DNA from: Betaproteobacteria bacterium
Lineage (GTDB): Bacteria > Pseudomonadota > Gammaproteobacteria > Burkholderiales > Rhodocyclaceae
DNA: 21,860 nt
Direction: 5' to 3'
Assembly (NCBI GenBank): GCA_028065725.1
Contig: JAPTVL010000404.1
Coordinates: 1 to 21,860, forward strand
Below the pieces are notes generated by a model, which saw only the letters and a list, made by a program, of their open reading frames with translations, made no database searches and was not told the DNA's origin. Shown here one piece after another: positions 1-6,850 of the stretch. Each line of letters starts with the position of its first letter. Positions within the stretch are counted from its first letter, which is position 1. A program made the position numbers and the translations under genes.

Positions 1-6
1 GTCCAT
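1..6 (-). CDS. Start of a gene leaving the window at the left edge
   Basis: Only the first two codons (Met-Asp) are inside the window. The evidence is an ATG on the minus strand preceded at 7 bases by a strong Shine-Dalgarno sequence, AAAAGGAG (about positions 14-21). It would be the next gene downstream of the lipoprotein aminopeptidase, about 117 bases away and in the same direction. Nothing can be said about its product. Confidence 0.4.
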
Positions 7-90
7 CCTGATTCTCCTTTTCGTGTGCTTGGCGGCTCACGATTTGAAGTTTCTCGATGGACTCCCGTATAAGTCAAACTTTTACTGCCA

Positions 91-107
91 CCCCGGCAAA
101 GCCGGGG
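91..107. other. Perfect GC-rich hairpin between two minus-strand genes
   Basis: CCCCGGC and GCCGGGG flank a 3-base loop, a perfect 7-bp stem. It lies 16 bases after the stop of the aminopeptidase gene. No run of T follows it on either strand, so a classical Rho-independent terminator is not supported. It may be a weak terminator, an mRNA-stabilising structure or a small dispersed repeat. Confidence 0.4.
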
Positions 108-123
108 GAACTCCTATGTTGTT

Positions 124-1248
124 TTAGATGTTGCGGTCGTCGTGCGCTGCGGCGACCTTGCTGTGCAGCGGCGTTGCAGCGCGAGACGCGGGCACCAGTT
201 CGGTCAGCGCATGGCGTCGGGCTTCCTTGTCGAGCGCCGCGAGCGTTGCGACACGGCGGTAGAAACGCGGCAGGTCGTGGTTCTCGATTTCGAGCAGGCG
301 CTCGAATGCCGGCACCAGTTCGCTGTAGAGCGCCAGCGATGCCAGTTTCGCGTTGTTCAGTCCCTCGCCGAAGAACCTGTCGTAGCCGGAATAACCGCCC
401 CAGCCAGCCTTCAGCCGGGTGTAGTCCTGTCGCAATGTGCCGAACAAGTCGGCCTTGGCGTCGCGCTTGCGCTCGGCAGAGTCGTTGTTCGCATACAGCG
501 CGACAGCCTGCTTGCGGCCGGCGCGAATCAGGCCGGTAAAGGCCGCTTTGCGTTCCTGTTGCAGTTCGAATGCAGCGCGCTGCTCGGACGTGCCGTGGCG
601 GGCCAGCCAGCGCCGCATGCCGGCTTTTTCTACGGTCGTGGCGAAGGATTCGTTGAAGGTCGAATCGTCGCTCACATAGATCAGCTGATGCGCCAGTTCA
701 TGGAATACGGTGCGTGCCACTTCCAGTGTGCCCAAGCGCAAAAAGGTGTTGAGCACCGGGTCGTCGAAGTAGCCCAGGGTGGAGTAGGCCGCCACGCCGC
801 CGACAAAGGTGTCGTAGCCTTCCTTGCGCAATTCGGCGGCGAGTCGCTCGGCCTCCTCTCGATCGTAGTAGCCGCGGTAATTCACGCAGCCGGCGACCGG
901 CACGCACCAGCGCTTGGGTTCGAGTGAAAACTCGGGCGCGGCGAACACGTTCCACACCACGTAAGGGCGTCCGACGTCCGCGTAGCTGCGATAGCTGTTG
1001 TTGTCGGGCAGGCCCAGCTCGCGGCTGGCAAATTCGCGCATGGCCTGGACTTCGGCCAGTTGTCTTGCCAGCGCCGGATCGCCGGCCGGATCCTGCATGA
1101 CGTCCCTGATTGGCCGGGCGGCACGCATCAGCTCGAGGTGCCCGCCGATGGCCTGGGCGTAATAGCCGACGTTGCTGCAACCGGCTAAAAGGACCGTCAG
1201 GAGCGCGGCCAGGATGTGCCGCAGGATCGGATGGCTAGCCCCGCTCAT
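124..1248 (-). CDS. Predicted lipoprotein aminopeptidase (COG4324 / Pfam Aminopep family)
   Basis: This 374-residue protein is a predicted zinc aminopeptidase anchored as a lipoprotein. Residues 1-24 form a lipoprotein signal with lipobox L-A-G-C (Cys24). A zincin motif HELAH lies at 183-187, preceded by V-F, and Glu200 in the segment F-N-E-S-F is a likely third zinc ligand. This combination is typical of the 'predicted aminopeptidase' family found next to housekeeping genes in proteobacteria; the substrate is not known. The length fits the family. Its start overlaps the end of the upstream alpha/beta hydrolase gene by 14 bases, which suggests co-transcription and translational coupling. The identification as a metallopeptidase-like lipoprotein is firm; the aminopeptidase activity is a family-level inference. 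Confidence 0.85.
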   Translation of the reverse strand: MSGASHPILRHILAALLTVLLAGCSNVGYYAQAIGGHLELMRAARPIRDVMQDPAGDPALARQLAEVQAMREFASRELGLPDNNSYRSYADVGRPYVVWNVFAAPEFSLEPKRWCVPVAGCVNYRGYYDREEAERLAAELRKEGYDTFVGGVAAYSTLGYFDDPVLNTFLRLGTLEVARTVFHELAHQLIYVSDDSTFNESFATTVEKAGMRRWLARHGTSEQRAAFELQQERKAAFTGLIRAGRKQAVALYANNDSAERKRDAKADLFGTLRQDYTRLKAGWGGYSGYDRFFGEGLNNAKLASLALYSELVPAFERLLEIENHDLPRFYRRVATLAALDKEARRHALTELVPASRAATPLHSKVAAAHDDRNI

Positions 1249-1897
1249 GGTGCAGAAAGCCGCCGCTACCCAGGAAGGCCGCTATCTGCGTGGCACAGCG
1301 CCGCGAGGCGAGCATTTCCGAATGTGCCACCGGCAGCACGATGAAGTCGGCGGCGCCGGGCAGTTGCGTTTCGGCCACCGTCACCACGCCATCGTTGGGG
1401 CGCGGCAAGCCGGGCACGATGCGGCCCAGGCCCGCGCTGCGCGTGCCGGCCAGCACGCCCACGGCGACGGCCGTCTGTGGCGCGGCCAAGTCCTGCGGCG
1501 CACGCGACAACCACTCGATGATGGAACGTCCCAGCAGCGCGGGCATTCCTGCCACGCCTGCCAGTCGTCGCGCACAGTGGCTGCCAACGCAGGGGGTGCC
1601 GAGCAGCACCGCCCGGCGCAGGCGCGGGTCCGGAGTCTGGCGCAGCATGTCGAGGATGATCAGCCCGCCCAGGCTGTGGCCAACCAGATGGATTTGGTCG
1701 GCTTCGACGGACGCAATGAAGTGCTTCAGTCGCTGCGCGTTCTGCGCCAGGCCGGCCCGCACGCTCGGGTAGCCGAAGCGCAGCGTGCGGTAGCCGCCGC
1801 GCTGCAGCCAACGGCTGTGCAGCATGAATATCGCGGCCGGGGTCCACAGGCCGTGCACCAGGATCACCGTTGCACCCCGGTCACCGTCAGGGCTCAA
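1235..1897 (-). CDS. Alpha/beta-hydrolase, lipase/esterase-like
   Basis: This 220-residue serine hydrolase of the alpha/beta fold has the oxyanion-region motif L-V-H-G-L (residues 13-17). The nucleophile elbow is G-H-S-L-G-G with Ser75, and Asp169 (P-N-D-G-V) and His192 (V-A-H-S-E-M) plausibly complete the triad. No signal peptide is seen, so it is probably cytoplasmic. The layout resembles triacylglycerol-lipase-like or PGAP1-like small hydrolases, but the substrate cannot be told. The start used is TTG, which overlaps the TGA stop of the upstream DsrE-like gene (TTGA). This rare start is supported by the tight coupling and by the motif beginning only about ten residues later. The 3' end overlaps the aminopeptidase gene. 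Confidence 0.8.
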   Translation of the reverse strand: MSPDGDRGATVILVHGLWTPAAIFMLHSRWLQRGGYRTLRFGYPSVRAGLAQNAQRLKHFIASVEADQIHLVGHSLGGLIILDMLRQTPDPRLRRAVLLGTPCVGSHCARRLAGVAGMPALLGRSIIEWLSRAPQDLAAPQTAVAVGVLAGTRSAGLGRIVPGLPRPNDGVVTVAETQLPGAADFIVLPVAHSEMLASRRCATQIAAFLGSGGFLHHERG

Positions 1898-2403
1898 GGC
1901 GCGATGTAGGCGTATCCCCTGGTCTGGTAAGCCATCAGCGAAATGAAGCCGTTGCCGACGACGCGGATCTCGGGCAGGACCAGTTCAGTTTTGGTTTCCT
2001 GGGTCCGGGAGGCGACGGCGCACTGCTCGAAGCCTTCGACACCGGGAGCTTTGCTCATTTCCTTGATCTTGGCGGCGACTTTCGCAGCTCCTTCACGGTC
2101 TTCAGGCTTGATCTTTTCCTGATCGGTCTGCACCAGTTTTGTCGCAGGTCCGCGGAATGCCAGGATGAAATGCGGTTTCACACCCTGCTGGATCATCGAT
2201 TGCCGGGTTTCGTCGATCACATTGAGCCGGGCCAGCAGCAGCTTGGGATTGCCTTCATGGATGTCGAAGGCAATCTTGCCCTCCTTGAGTCCCGCCAGCG
2301 CTGCACTGTCGTCGGCGGCCCGGACGCCATTCGATTGGACAAGGACGATTGCCATTGCCAGCGCACCAAGCAACTGCGGCAAACGGGTGAACTTGATAGT
2401 CAT
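1894..2403 (-). CDS. Exported DsrE-like family protein
   Basis: This 169-residue protein has an N-terminal signal peptide (basic start, hydrophobic residues about 11-23, likely cleavage after V-R-A near residue 29), so the mature part is periplasmic. The segment K-P-H-F-I-L-A-F-R-G-P-A-T (residues 76-88) is the typical core strand of DsrE/DsrF-like proteins. A single cysteine (Cys128) sits where sulfur-trafficking members carry a reactive Cys, but involvement in sulfur transfer is not shown. It starts with ATG preceded by a good ribosome site (AAAGGAGAG, about 8 bases upstream). It is the first gene of a minus-strand trio with the hydrolase and the aminopeptidase. The family call is moderate and the function unknown. 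Confidence 0.7.
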   Translation of the reverse strand: MTIKFTRLPQLLGALAMAIVLVQSNGVRAADDSAALAGLKEGKIAFDIHEGNPKLLLARLNVIDETRQSMIQQGVKPHFILAFRGPATKLVQTDQEKIKPEDREGAAKVAAKIKEMSKAPGVEGFEQCAVASRTQETKTELVLPEIRVVGNGFISLMAYQTRGYAYIAP

Positions 2404-2548
2404 GTCATGCTCTCCTTTGGGTAGTATTTTTTAGTGCCGGTCCTTGCCGGACCAGTTTCGGCAGGGTACTACATCCAGCTTTGCCGGATAATCGTCCATC
2501 GTCATTCAAGGATCGGGATTCATCAGTGAAGATTGCCGCAGCCCATCT

Positions 2549-2773
2549 CGAATGGATGCGATCGGCGCCGCCGGCGGCCTGCTGGTGGTCGGATCCTCGC
2601 TGATGGTGTATTCGGGATTCCGCTGCGTCGAGTTCGCCCGCCGCGCCGGCAAGCCGGTGATGGCCATCAACCTCGGCATCACGCGTGCCGATCATCTGCT
2701 CGACGCCAAGGTGGAGCAGGACTGCGATGCATTTCTCGATGGCCTGCAGGCGCGCCTGATGCGATACTGCTGA
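2549..2773 (+). pseudogene. 5'-truncated sirtuin (Sir2-type NAD-dependent deacylase) remnant
   Basis: The reading frame encodes the last roughly 70 residues of a sirtuin: L-L-V-V-G-S-S-L-M-V, then Y-S-G-F-R, K-P-V-M-A-I-N-L-G, R-A-D and V-E-Q-D-C. These are the NAD-binding C-terminal strands of the Rossmann domain. The catalytic His, the zinc-binding cysteines and the N-terminal GAGxS motif are all missing. The same frame upstream is closed by a stop at 2489-2491, and the sequence there is unrelated to sirtuins. An ATG at 2552 exists, but a product of 73 residues would lack the active site. It lies just before chrA and marks a deletion junction at about 2545-2552. Confidence 0.8.
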
Positions 2774-2800
2774 CCTGCGCGGCAACCGGGAAAACCTGTC

Positions 2801-4138
2801 ATGACTGATGCTGCAAGCGCCGTGCCGCCAGCGCCGACTCTTGGTGAAACCTTCAAATACTGGCTCAAGCTGGGCTTCATCAGCTTCGGCGGTCCCGCCG
2901 GACAGATTTCGATGATGCACCAGGACCTGGTGGAGCGCCGGCGCTGGATTTCCGAACACCGTTATCTTCACGCGCTCAACTATTGCATACTGCTGCCGGG
3001 GCCGGAAGCGACCCAGCTGGCAATCTACATCAGCTGGCTGATGCACGGCGTACGCGGCGGAGTGATGGCCGGCGTGCTGTTTTTCCTGCCGGCCTTTGCG
3101 CTGCTCTCGCTGCTGGCCGCGATCTATCTGTCGTTCGGCGACGTGCCGCTGGTGCAGGGGGTCTTCTACGGCATCAAGCCGGCGGTGGTCGCCGTGGTGC
3201 TGTTCGCGGCCTGGCGCATCGGCTCGCGCGCAATCAGGAACCTGCCGTTGCTGGCCATCGCGGTACTGGCCTTCGTCGGCATTTTCTTTTTCAGGATCGA
3301 TTTTCCCTGGATCGTGCTGGCCGCCGCGATTCTCGGCGCCATCGGCGGCAAGCTGGCGCCGGCAAAGTTCCGCGGCGGCAGCGGGCACGGCGCATCGGCC
3401 AAAACCTACGGCCCGGCGATCATCGACGACGACACGCCGCCGCCGCCGCATGCGCGGTTTTCCTGGGGGCGGCTCGGCTTCACGGTGGCGGCTTTCGTGC
3501 TGATCTGGGCCGCCTCGATGCTGGCGATCAGCGGCAGCGCCGAGCTCTATCGCATGGGCGAGTTCTTCACCAAGGCGGCTTTCCTGACCATAGGCGGCGC
3601 CTACGCCGTGCTGCCCTATGTCTATCAGGGCGCCGTGGAGCACGCCGGCTGGCTCACCGGCCCGCAGATGATGGACGGCCTGGCGCTGGGCGAAACCACG
3701 CCAGGGCCGCTGATCATGGTGGTGACCTGGGTCGGCTACCTGGGCGGTGTGACCAAGGCGGTGATGGCCAGTCCGATTGCCGCCGGTTTGGCCGGGGCGG
3801 CGGTGGCGACGTTTTATACCTTCCTGCCGAGCTTTTTCTTCATCCTCGCCGGCGCGCCCCTGGTGGAGGCCACGCGCGGCGAGCTGAAATTCACGGCGCC
3901 GCTGACGGCGATCACCGCCGCGGTGGTCGGCGTCATCCTCAATCTGGCCGTTTTCTTCGCCTGGCACACCTTCTGGCCCCAGGCGACCGATGCCGCGCCC
4001 TTCGCCGGAAGCTTCGACTGGTTTGCGGTGGTGGTCGCCGCGGCGGCTTTCGTTGCGTTGTGGAAGTTCAAGGCCGACATCATGAAGGTGATCGGCGTCT
4101 GTGCGCTGCTGGGCCTGGCGCTGTCTCTTGTGCGATGA
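2801..4138 (+). CDS. chrA: Chromate ion transporter, CHR family
   Basis: This 445-residue inner-membrane protein consists of two homologous CHR halves, the usual long form. Half 1 (about 15-190) has G-F-I-S-F-G-G-P-A-G-Q-I and L-L-P-G-P-E-A-T-Q-L-A. Half 2 (about 225-440) has F-L-T-I-G-G-A-Y-A-V-L-P and L-A-L-G-E-T-T-P-G-P-L-I. A hydrophilic linker rich in Asp and Pro (about 200-222) joins them. Many hydrophobic segments are evident. The family exports chromate and confers resistance; some members may move other oxyanions. No chrB or other resistance gene is visible nearby, and both plus-strand neighbours are gene remnants. It starts with ATG, 27 bases after the sirtuin remnant's stop. Confidence 0.93.
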   Translation: MTDAASAVPPAPTLGETFKYWLKLGFISFGGPAGQISMMHQDLVERRRWISEHRYLHALNYCILLPGPEATQLAIYISWLMHGVRGGVMAGVLFFLPAFALLSLLAAIYLSFGDVPLVQGVFYGIKPAVVAVVLFAAWRIGSRAIRNLPLLAIAVLAFVGIFFFRIDFPWIVLAAAILGAIGGKLAPAKFRGGSGHGASAKTYGPAIIDDDTPPPPHARFSWGRLGFTVAAFVLIWAASMLAISGSAELYRMGEFFTKAAFLTIGGAYAVLPYVYQGAVEHAGWLTGPQMMDGLALGETTPGPLIMVVTWVGYLGGVTKAVMASPIAAGLAGAAVATFYTFLPSFFFILAGAPLVEATRGELKFTAPLTAITAAVVGVILNLAVFFAWHTFWPQATDAAPFAGSFDWFAVVVAAAAFVALWKFKADIMKVIGVCALLGLALSLVR

Positions 4139-4183
4139 GGGAAATGGACTGGGCGTGAACGGCCGCAATAAATCCGGCCTGAA

Positions 4184-4455
4184 ATGAAACTTGCTGTCGA
4201 CTCCGCCGCGGAAGTGCGCCTGCTCCTGATCGGACGCGGCCTGCGCGCCTGCTGCTACTGGCGGCGGCGCTGCTGATGACCGCCACCGGGCTGGGTTGCG
4301 CCGGGCTTTCGAGTTTCTGGCCGCTACTGCGGGTGGCCTGCGGCGTGCTCAAGATCGCCTATGACCTTGCCCTGTGGCGGTCGTTTCGGCGGCAGACCCT
4401 GGCTGGCTGGTTAGTGAAATGGAAACAAGCTAACCGATTTCGATACTTTAGATAA
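4184..4455 (+). pseudogene. Internally deleted MFS transporter remnant
   Basis: Two fragments in different frames fit the two ends of a major facilitator permease. From the ATG at 4184 the first about 22 codons read like an MFS N-terminus, with E-V-R-L-L-L-I-G-R-G-L-R-A, and the frame then closes at 4274-4276. From about 4240 a second frame gives a hydrophobic stretch, then G-L-S-S-F-W-P-L-L and K-I-A-Y-D-L-A-L-W-R-S-F-R-R, resembling the last helix and tail of such permeases. It stays open to a stop at 4453-4455. A deletion of about a kilobase plus a frameshift would explain this. The identification rests on remembered family motifs and is moderate. The 3' end overlaps the presumed hydrogenase enhancer. 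Confidence 0.55.
4409..4435. promoter_or_regulatory. Inverted repeat, candidate HoxA enhancer (UAS)
   Basis: GGTTAG and CTAACC form a perfect 6-bp inverted repeat with 15 bases between. Its centre (4422) lies about 116 bases before the predicted start of transcription of the hybO operon, a normal place for an NtrC-family activator. The activator hoxA is encoded in the same locus. It does not match the TTG-N5-CAA motif described for HupR of Rhodobacter capsulatus, so assignment to HoxA is by position and symmetry only. Confidence 0.5.
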
Positions 4456-4469
4456 AAACCAAATCTTTA

Positions 4470-4482
4470 CAAGGCCTTGAAT
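4470..4482. promoter_or_regulatory. IHF-like binding site
   Basis: CAAGGCCTTGAAT matches the IHF consensus YAANNNNTTGATW (reverse orientation) except at one position. It lies in an AT-rich stretch between the inverted repeat and the sigma-54 promoter, about 60 bases before the predicted transcription start. This is where IHF bends DNA in known hydrogenase promoters. Confidence 0.5.
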
Positions 4483-4511
4483 CGCTGAATCTGTTGTAAA
4501 TCATCAATAAC

Positions 4512-4527
4512 TGGCCCGGGAATTGCA
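4512..4527 (+). promoter_or_regulatory. Sigma-54 (-24/-12) promoter of the hydrogenase operon
   Basis: TGGCCCGGGAATTGCA matches the sigma-54 consensus TGGCAC-N5-TTGCA at all positions but one, with exact GG-to-GC spacing. Transcription would begin near 4538, leaving a leader of about 50 bases. The leader holds a strong ribosome site GGGAGGGGG (4569-4577), 9 bases before the hybO ATG. The sigma-54 activator HoxA, with a GAFTGA motif, is encoded downstream, which supports the call. Confidence 0.8.
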
Positions 4528-4586
4528 GTTCCCCTACTTCGATCAGGTCCATAGGCGGCCTGGCTCTTGGGAGGGGGACAGCAGAC

Positions 4587-5783
4587 ATGGGCAACATCAA
4601 CGAGATTTTCGACACCAGCCGCAAGACGCTGGAGCAGGTCGAGCAGCGCCTGGAAATGCCGCGGCGCGAATTCCTGCAGTTCTGCGCCACGCTGGCGGCG
4701 ACCCTGGGCCTGCCGGCCGGCGCCGAGGCGGCGGTGGCCAAGGCGATCGAGGCGGCCAAGCGGCCCTCGGTGATCTGGCTGCATTTCCAGGAATGCACCG
4801 GTTGTTCGGAATCGCTGCTGCGCGCCGAACATCCGACCCTGGAAAAGCTGATCCTCGACGTCATCTCCCTCGACTACCACGAGACGCTGATGGCGGCGGC
4901 GGGCCACCAGGCCGAAGCCGCGCGCAAGGCCGCGATGAAGGCCAACAAGGGCAAGTACGTGCTGGTGGTCGAAGGCGCGATCCCGACCAAGGCCAACGGC
5001 ATTTATTGCAAGATCGGCGGCCAGACCGCCATCGACATGGTCAAGGAATGCGCGGCCGATGCCGCGGCGGTGATCGCCATCGGCTCCTGCGCCTCGTGGG
5101 GCGGCATGCCCTCGACGATCTCGCCGCTGTCCGATTCCAGCCCGACGGGTTCGGCCGGCGTCGCCGAGATCCTCGGCAAGCCGGTGGTGACGATTCCCGG
5201 GTGCCCGCCCAATCCCTACAACTTCCTCGCCGCCGTGGTGCATTTCCTGACCTTCGGCAAGCTGCCCGAGGTCGACAAGCTGGGTCGTCCCAAGTTTGCC
5301 TACTCGCGCCTGATCCACGAGAACTGCGAGCGCCGCGCCCACTTCGACGCCGGGCGCTTCGCCATGGAGTTCGGCGACGCCGGCCACCGCCAGGGCTACT
5401 GCCTCTACAAGCTGGGCTGCAAGGGCCCCGAGACCTATGCCAACTGCTCGACGCTGGGCTTCGGCGACGCCGGCGAGAACAACTGGCCGGTCGGCTGCGG
5501 CCATCCCTGCATCGGCTGTTCGGAAAAGGGCGTCGGTTTCCAGAAGCCGATCCACCAGGTCGCCAAGATGCTCAACGTGACGCCGCCGCTGCAGTATCCG
5601 CGCATCGTCGAGGAGCAGGGCAAGGCGGCGTCCTTCGCCTCCGCCGCGGCCGTTGCCGCGGTGGCTGGAGCGGCGGCCGGCGCGGCGATCATGCTGACGC
5701 GCAATCTCGGGCTGTCGCATGCGGCGGAGGAAGCGGAACGCGCGGAAGCGGCATCCAAGCCTGAAGACAAGGCCGGAGCCTGA
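4587..5783 (+). CDS. hybO: [NiFe]-hydrogenase small subunit, HybO type (group 1c)
   Basis: This 398-residue precursor carries the three Fe-S clusters that pass electrons from the NiFe site. A long Tat signal has P-R-R-E-F-L-Q at 25-31 followed by a hydrophobic stretch. The mature part starts with E-C-T-G-C-S-E (69-75). Having Gly72, not Cys, between the proximal-cluster cysteines marks a standard [4Fe-4S] and not the oxygen-tolerant [4Fe-3S] cluster. Further ligands appear in A-I-G-S-C-A-S-W-G-G, I-P-G-C-P-P-N, H-R-Q-G-Y-C, L-G-C-K-G-P and C-G-H-P-C-I-G-C. A C-terminal hydrophobic helix (about 347-372), rich in Ala, would anchor the protein in the membrane after Tat export of the folded dimer. 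It is followed after 2 bases by hybA. The order hybOABCD identifies the hydrogenase-2 type. Confidence 0.93.
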   Translation: MGNINEIFDTSRKTLEQVEQRLEMPRREFLQFCATLAATLGLPAGAEAAVAKAIEAAKRPSVIWLHFQECTGCSESLLRAEHPTLEKLILDVISLDYHETLMAAAGHQAEAARKAAMKANKGKYVLVVEGAIPTKANGIYCKIGGQTAIDMVKECAADAAAVIAIGSCASWGGMPSTISPLSDSSPTGSAGVAEILGKPVVTIPGCPPNPYNFLAAVVHFLTFGKLPEVDKLGRPKFAYSRLIHENCERRAHFDAGRFAMEFGDAGHRQGYCLYKLGCKGPETYANCSTLGFGDAGENNWPVGCGHPCIGCSEKGVGFQKPIHQVAKMLNVTPPLQYPRIVEEQGKAASFASAAAVAAVAGAAAGAAIMLTRNLGLSHAAEEAERAEAASKPEDKAGA

Positions 5784-5785
5784 TC

Positions 5786-6850
5786 ATGGGCACCCGGCGA
5801 GATTTTCTCAGGGGGGTCCTTGCGGGAAGTGCGGCAGCTACGGCTGGTACCGTGGCGGTTCCGGCGCTGGCCCGCGAAACCCGACCGCGGCCGCCCGAAG
5901 CACTGGGCCTGCTCTACGACGGCACGCTCTGCGTGGGTTGCAAGGCCTGCGTCGCGGCCTGCAAGACCGCCAACGAAAACCCGGCGGAGTTTTCCACGGT
6001 CGATCACTTGTGGGATACGCCGCTCGACACCTCGGGCTACACCTTCAACCTGATCAAGATGTACCGCAACGGCACCATGGATGCGAAGGACCAGGAGGTG
6101 AACGGCTATGCCTTCATGAAGACCTCCTGCATGCACTGTGCCGATCCGTCCTGCGTCTCGGCCTGCCCGGTGTCGGCCATGACCAAGGACCCGGTGACCG
6201 GCGTGGTCGGCTACAACCCGGACAAGTGCATCGGCTGCCGCTACTGCGTTGCCGCCTGTCCCTTCGGCATCCCCAAGTACCAGTACGACTCGCCGACCGG
6301 CCGCATCGGCAAGTGCGAGCTGTGCCGTCACCGCCACAAGGACGGCCATTACTCGGCTTGTGCCGAGGTCTGCCCGACCGGGGCGACGTTGTTCGGCCGC
6401 ACCGAGGATCTGTTGGCCGAGGCCAAGCGCCGCATCGCGATGAAGCCGGGAGAACTCAACCGCTTCCCGCGCGGCCATCTGCGTCCGGCCCAGGAAAGGA
6501 TGTTGCAAGGCCAGGAGGACGGCAAGGGAGAACGCAAGCGCAAAGGCTGGCGCCATGAACCCGACCAGAGCTACGAGACGCCGGCCGGCAAGTACCTGCC
6601 GCACGTCTATGGCGAGAAGGAGTACGGCGGCACCCAGGTGCTCAAGCTCTCCGGCGTGAACTTCCAGAAAATGGGCATGCCCGACCTGCCGCCCGACGCC
6701 GCAGCGGCCCTTTCGGAGACCATCCAGCACAACCTCTACGGCAACTTGATCATGCCCTTCGCGGTGCTGGGTGCGATGACTTGGGTGGCCAAGCGCAACG
6801 TCAAGGACGAGGACTCGTCAGGGCAGGGAGGCAAAGATCATGGCGAATGA
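5786..6850 (+). CDS. hybA: Hydrogenase ferredoxin-like subunit HybA
   Basis: This 354-residue periplasmic iron-sulfur protein links the hydrogenase dimer to the membrane subunit. The Tat motif T-R-R-D-F-L-R lies at 3-9. Sixteen cysteines in four groups would bind four [4Fe-4S] clusters: 49/52/55/59, 115/118/123/127, 148/151/154/158 and 177/180/192/196, with cluster pairing across groups as usual in this family. A single hydrophobic segment (about 320-335) near the C-terminus is the membrane anchor typical of HybA. It starts 2 bases after hybO and overlaps hybB by 11 bases. Confidence 0.93.
   Translation: MGTRRDFLRGVLAGSAAATAGTVAVPALARETRPRPPEALGLLYDGTLCVGCKACVAACKTANENPAEFSTVDHLWDTPLDTSGYTFNLIKMYRNGTMDAKDQEVNGYAFMKTSCMHCADPSCVSACPVSAMTKDPVTGVVGYNPDKCIGCRYCVAACPFGIPKYQYDSPTGRIGKCELCRHRHKDGHYSACAEVCPTGATLFGRTEDLLAEAKRRIAMKPGELNRFPRGHLRPAQERMLQGQEDGKGERKRKGWRHEPDQSYETPAGKYLPHVYGEKEYGGTQVLKLSGVNFQKMGMPDLPPDAAAALSETIQHNLYGNLIMPFAVLGAMTWVAKRNVKDEDSSGQGGKDHGE

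Noticed and set aside
91..107. Hairpin as a Rho-independent terminator
   Set aside because: The stem is strong but no T-run follows on either strand, so it is listed only as a hairpin.
2405..4168. Long minus-strand open frame of 587 codons opposite chrA
   Set aside because: It is rich in Arg, His, Gln and Gly without any domain pattern, and the plus strand encodes a clear ChrA. In GC-rich DNA such antisense frames are common.
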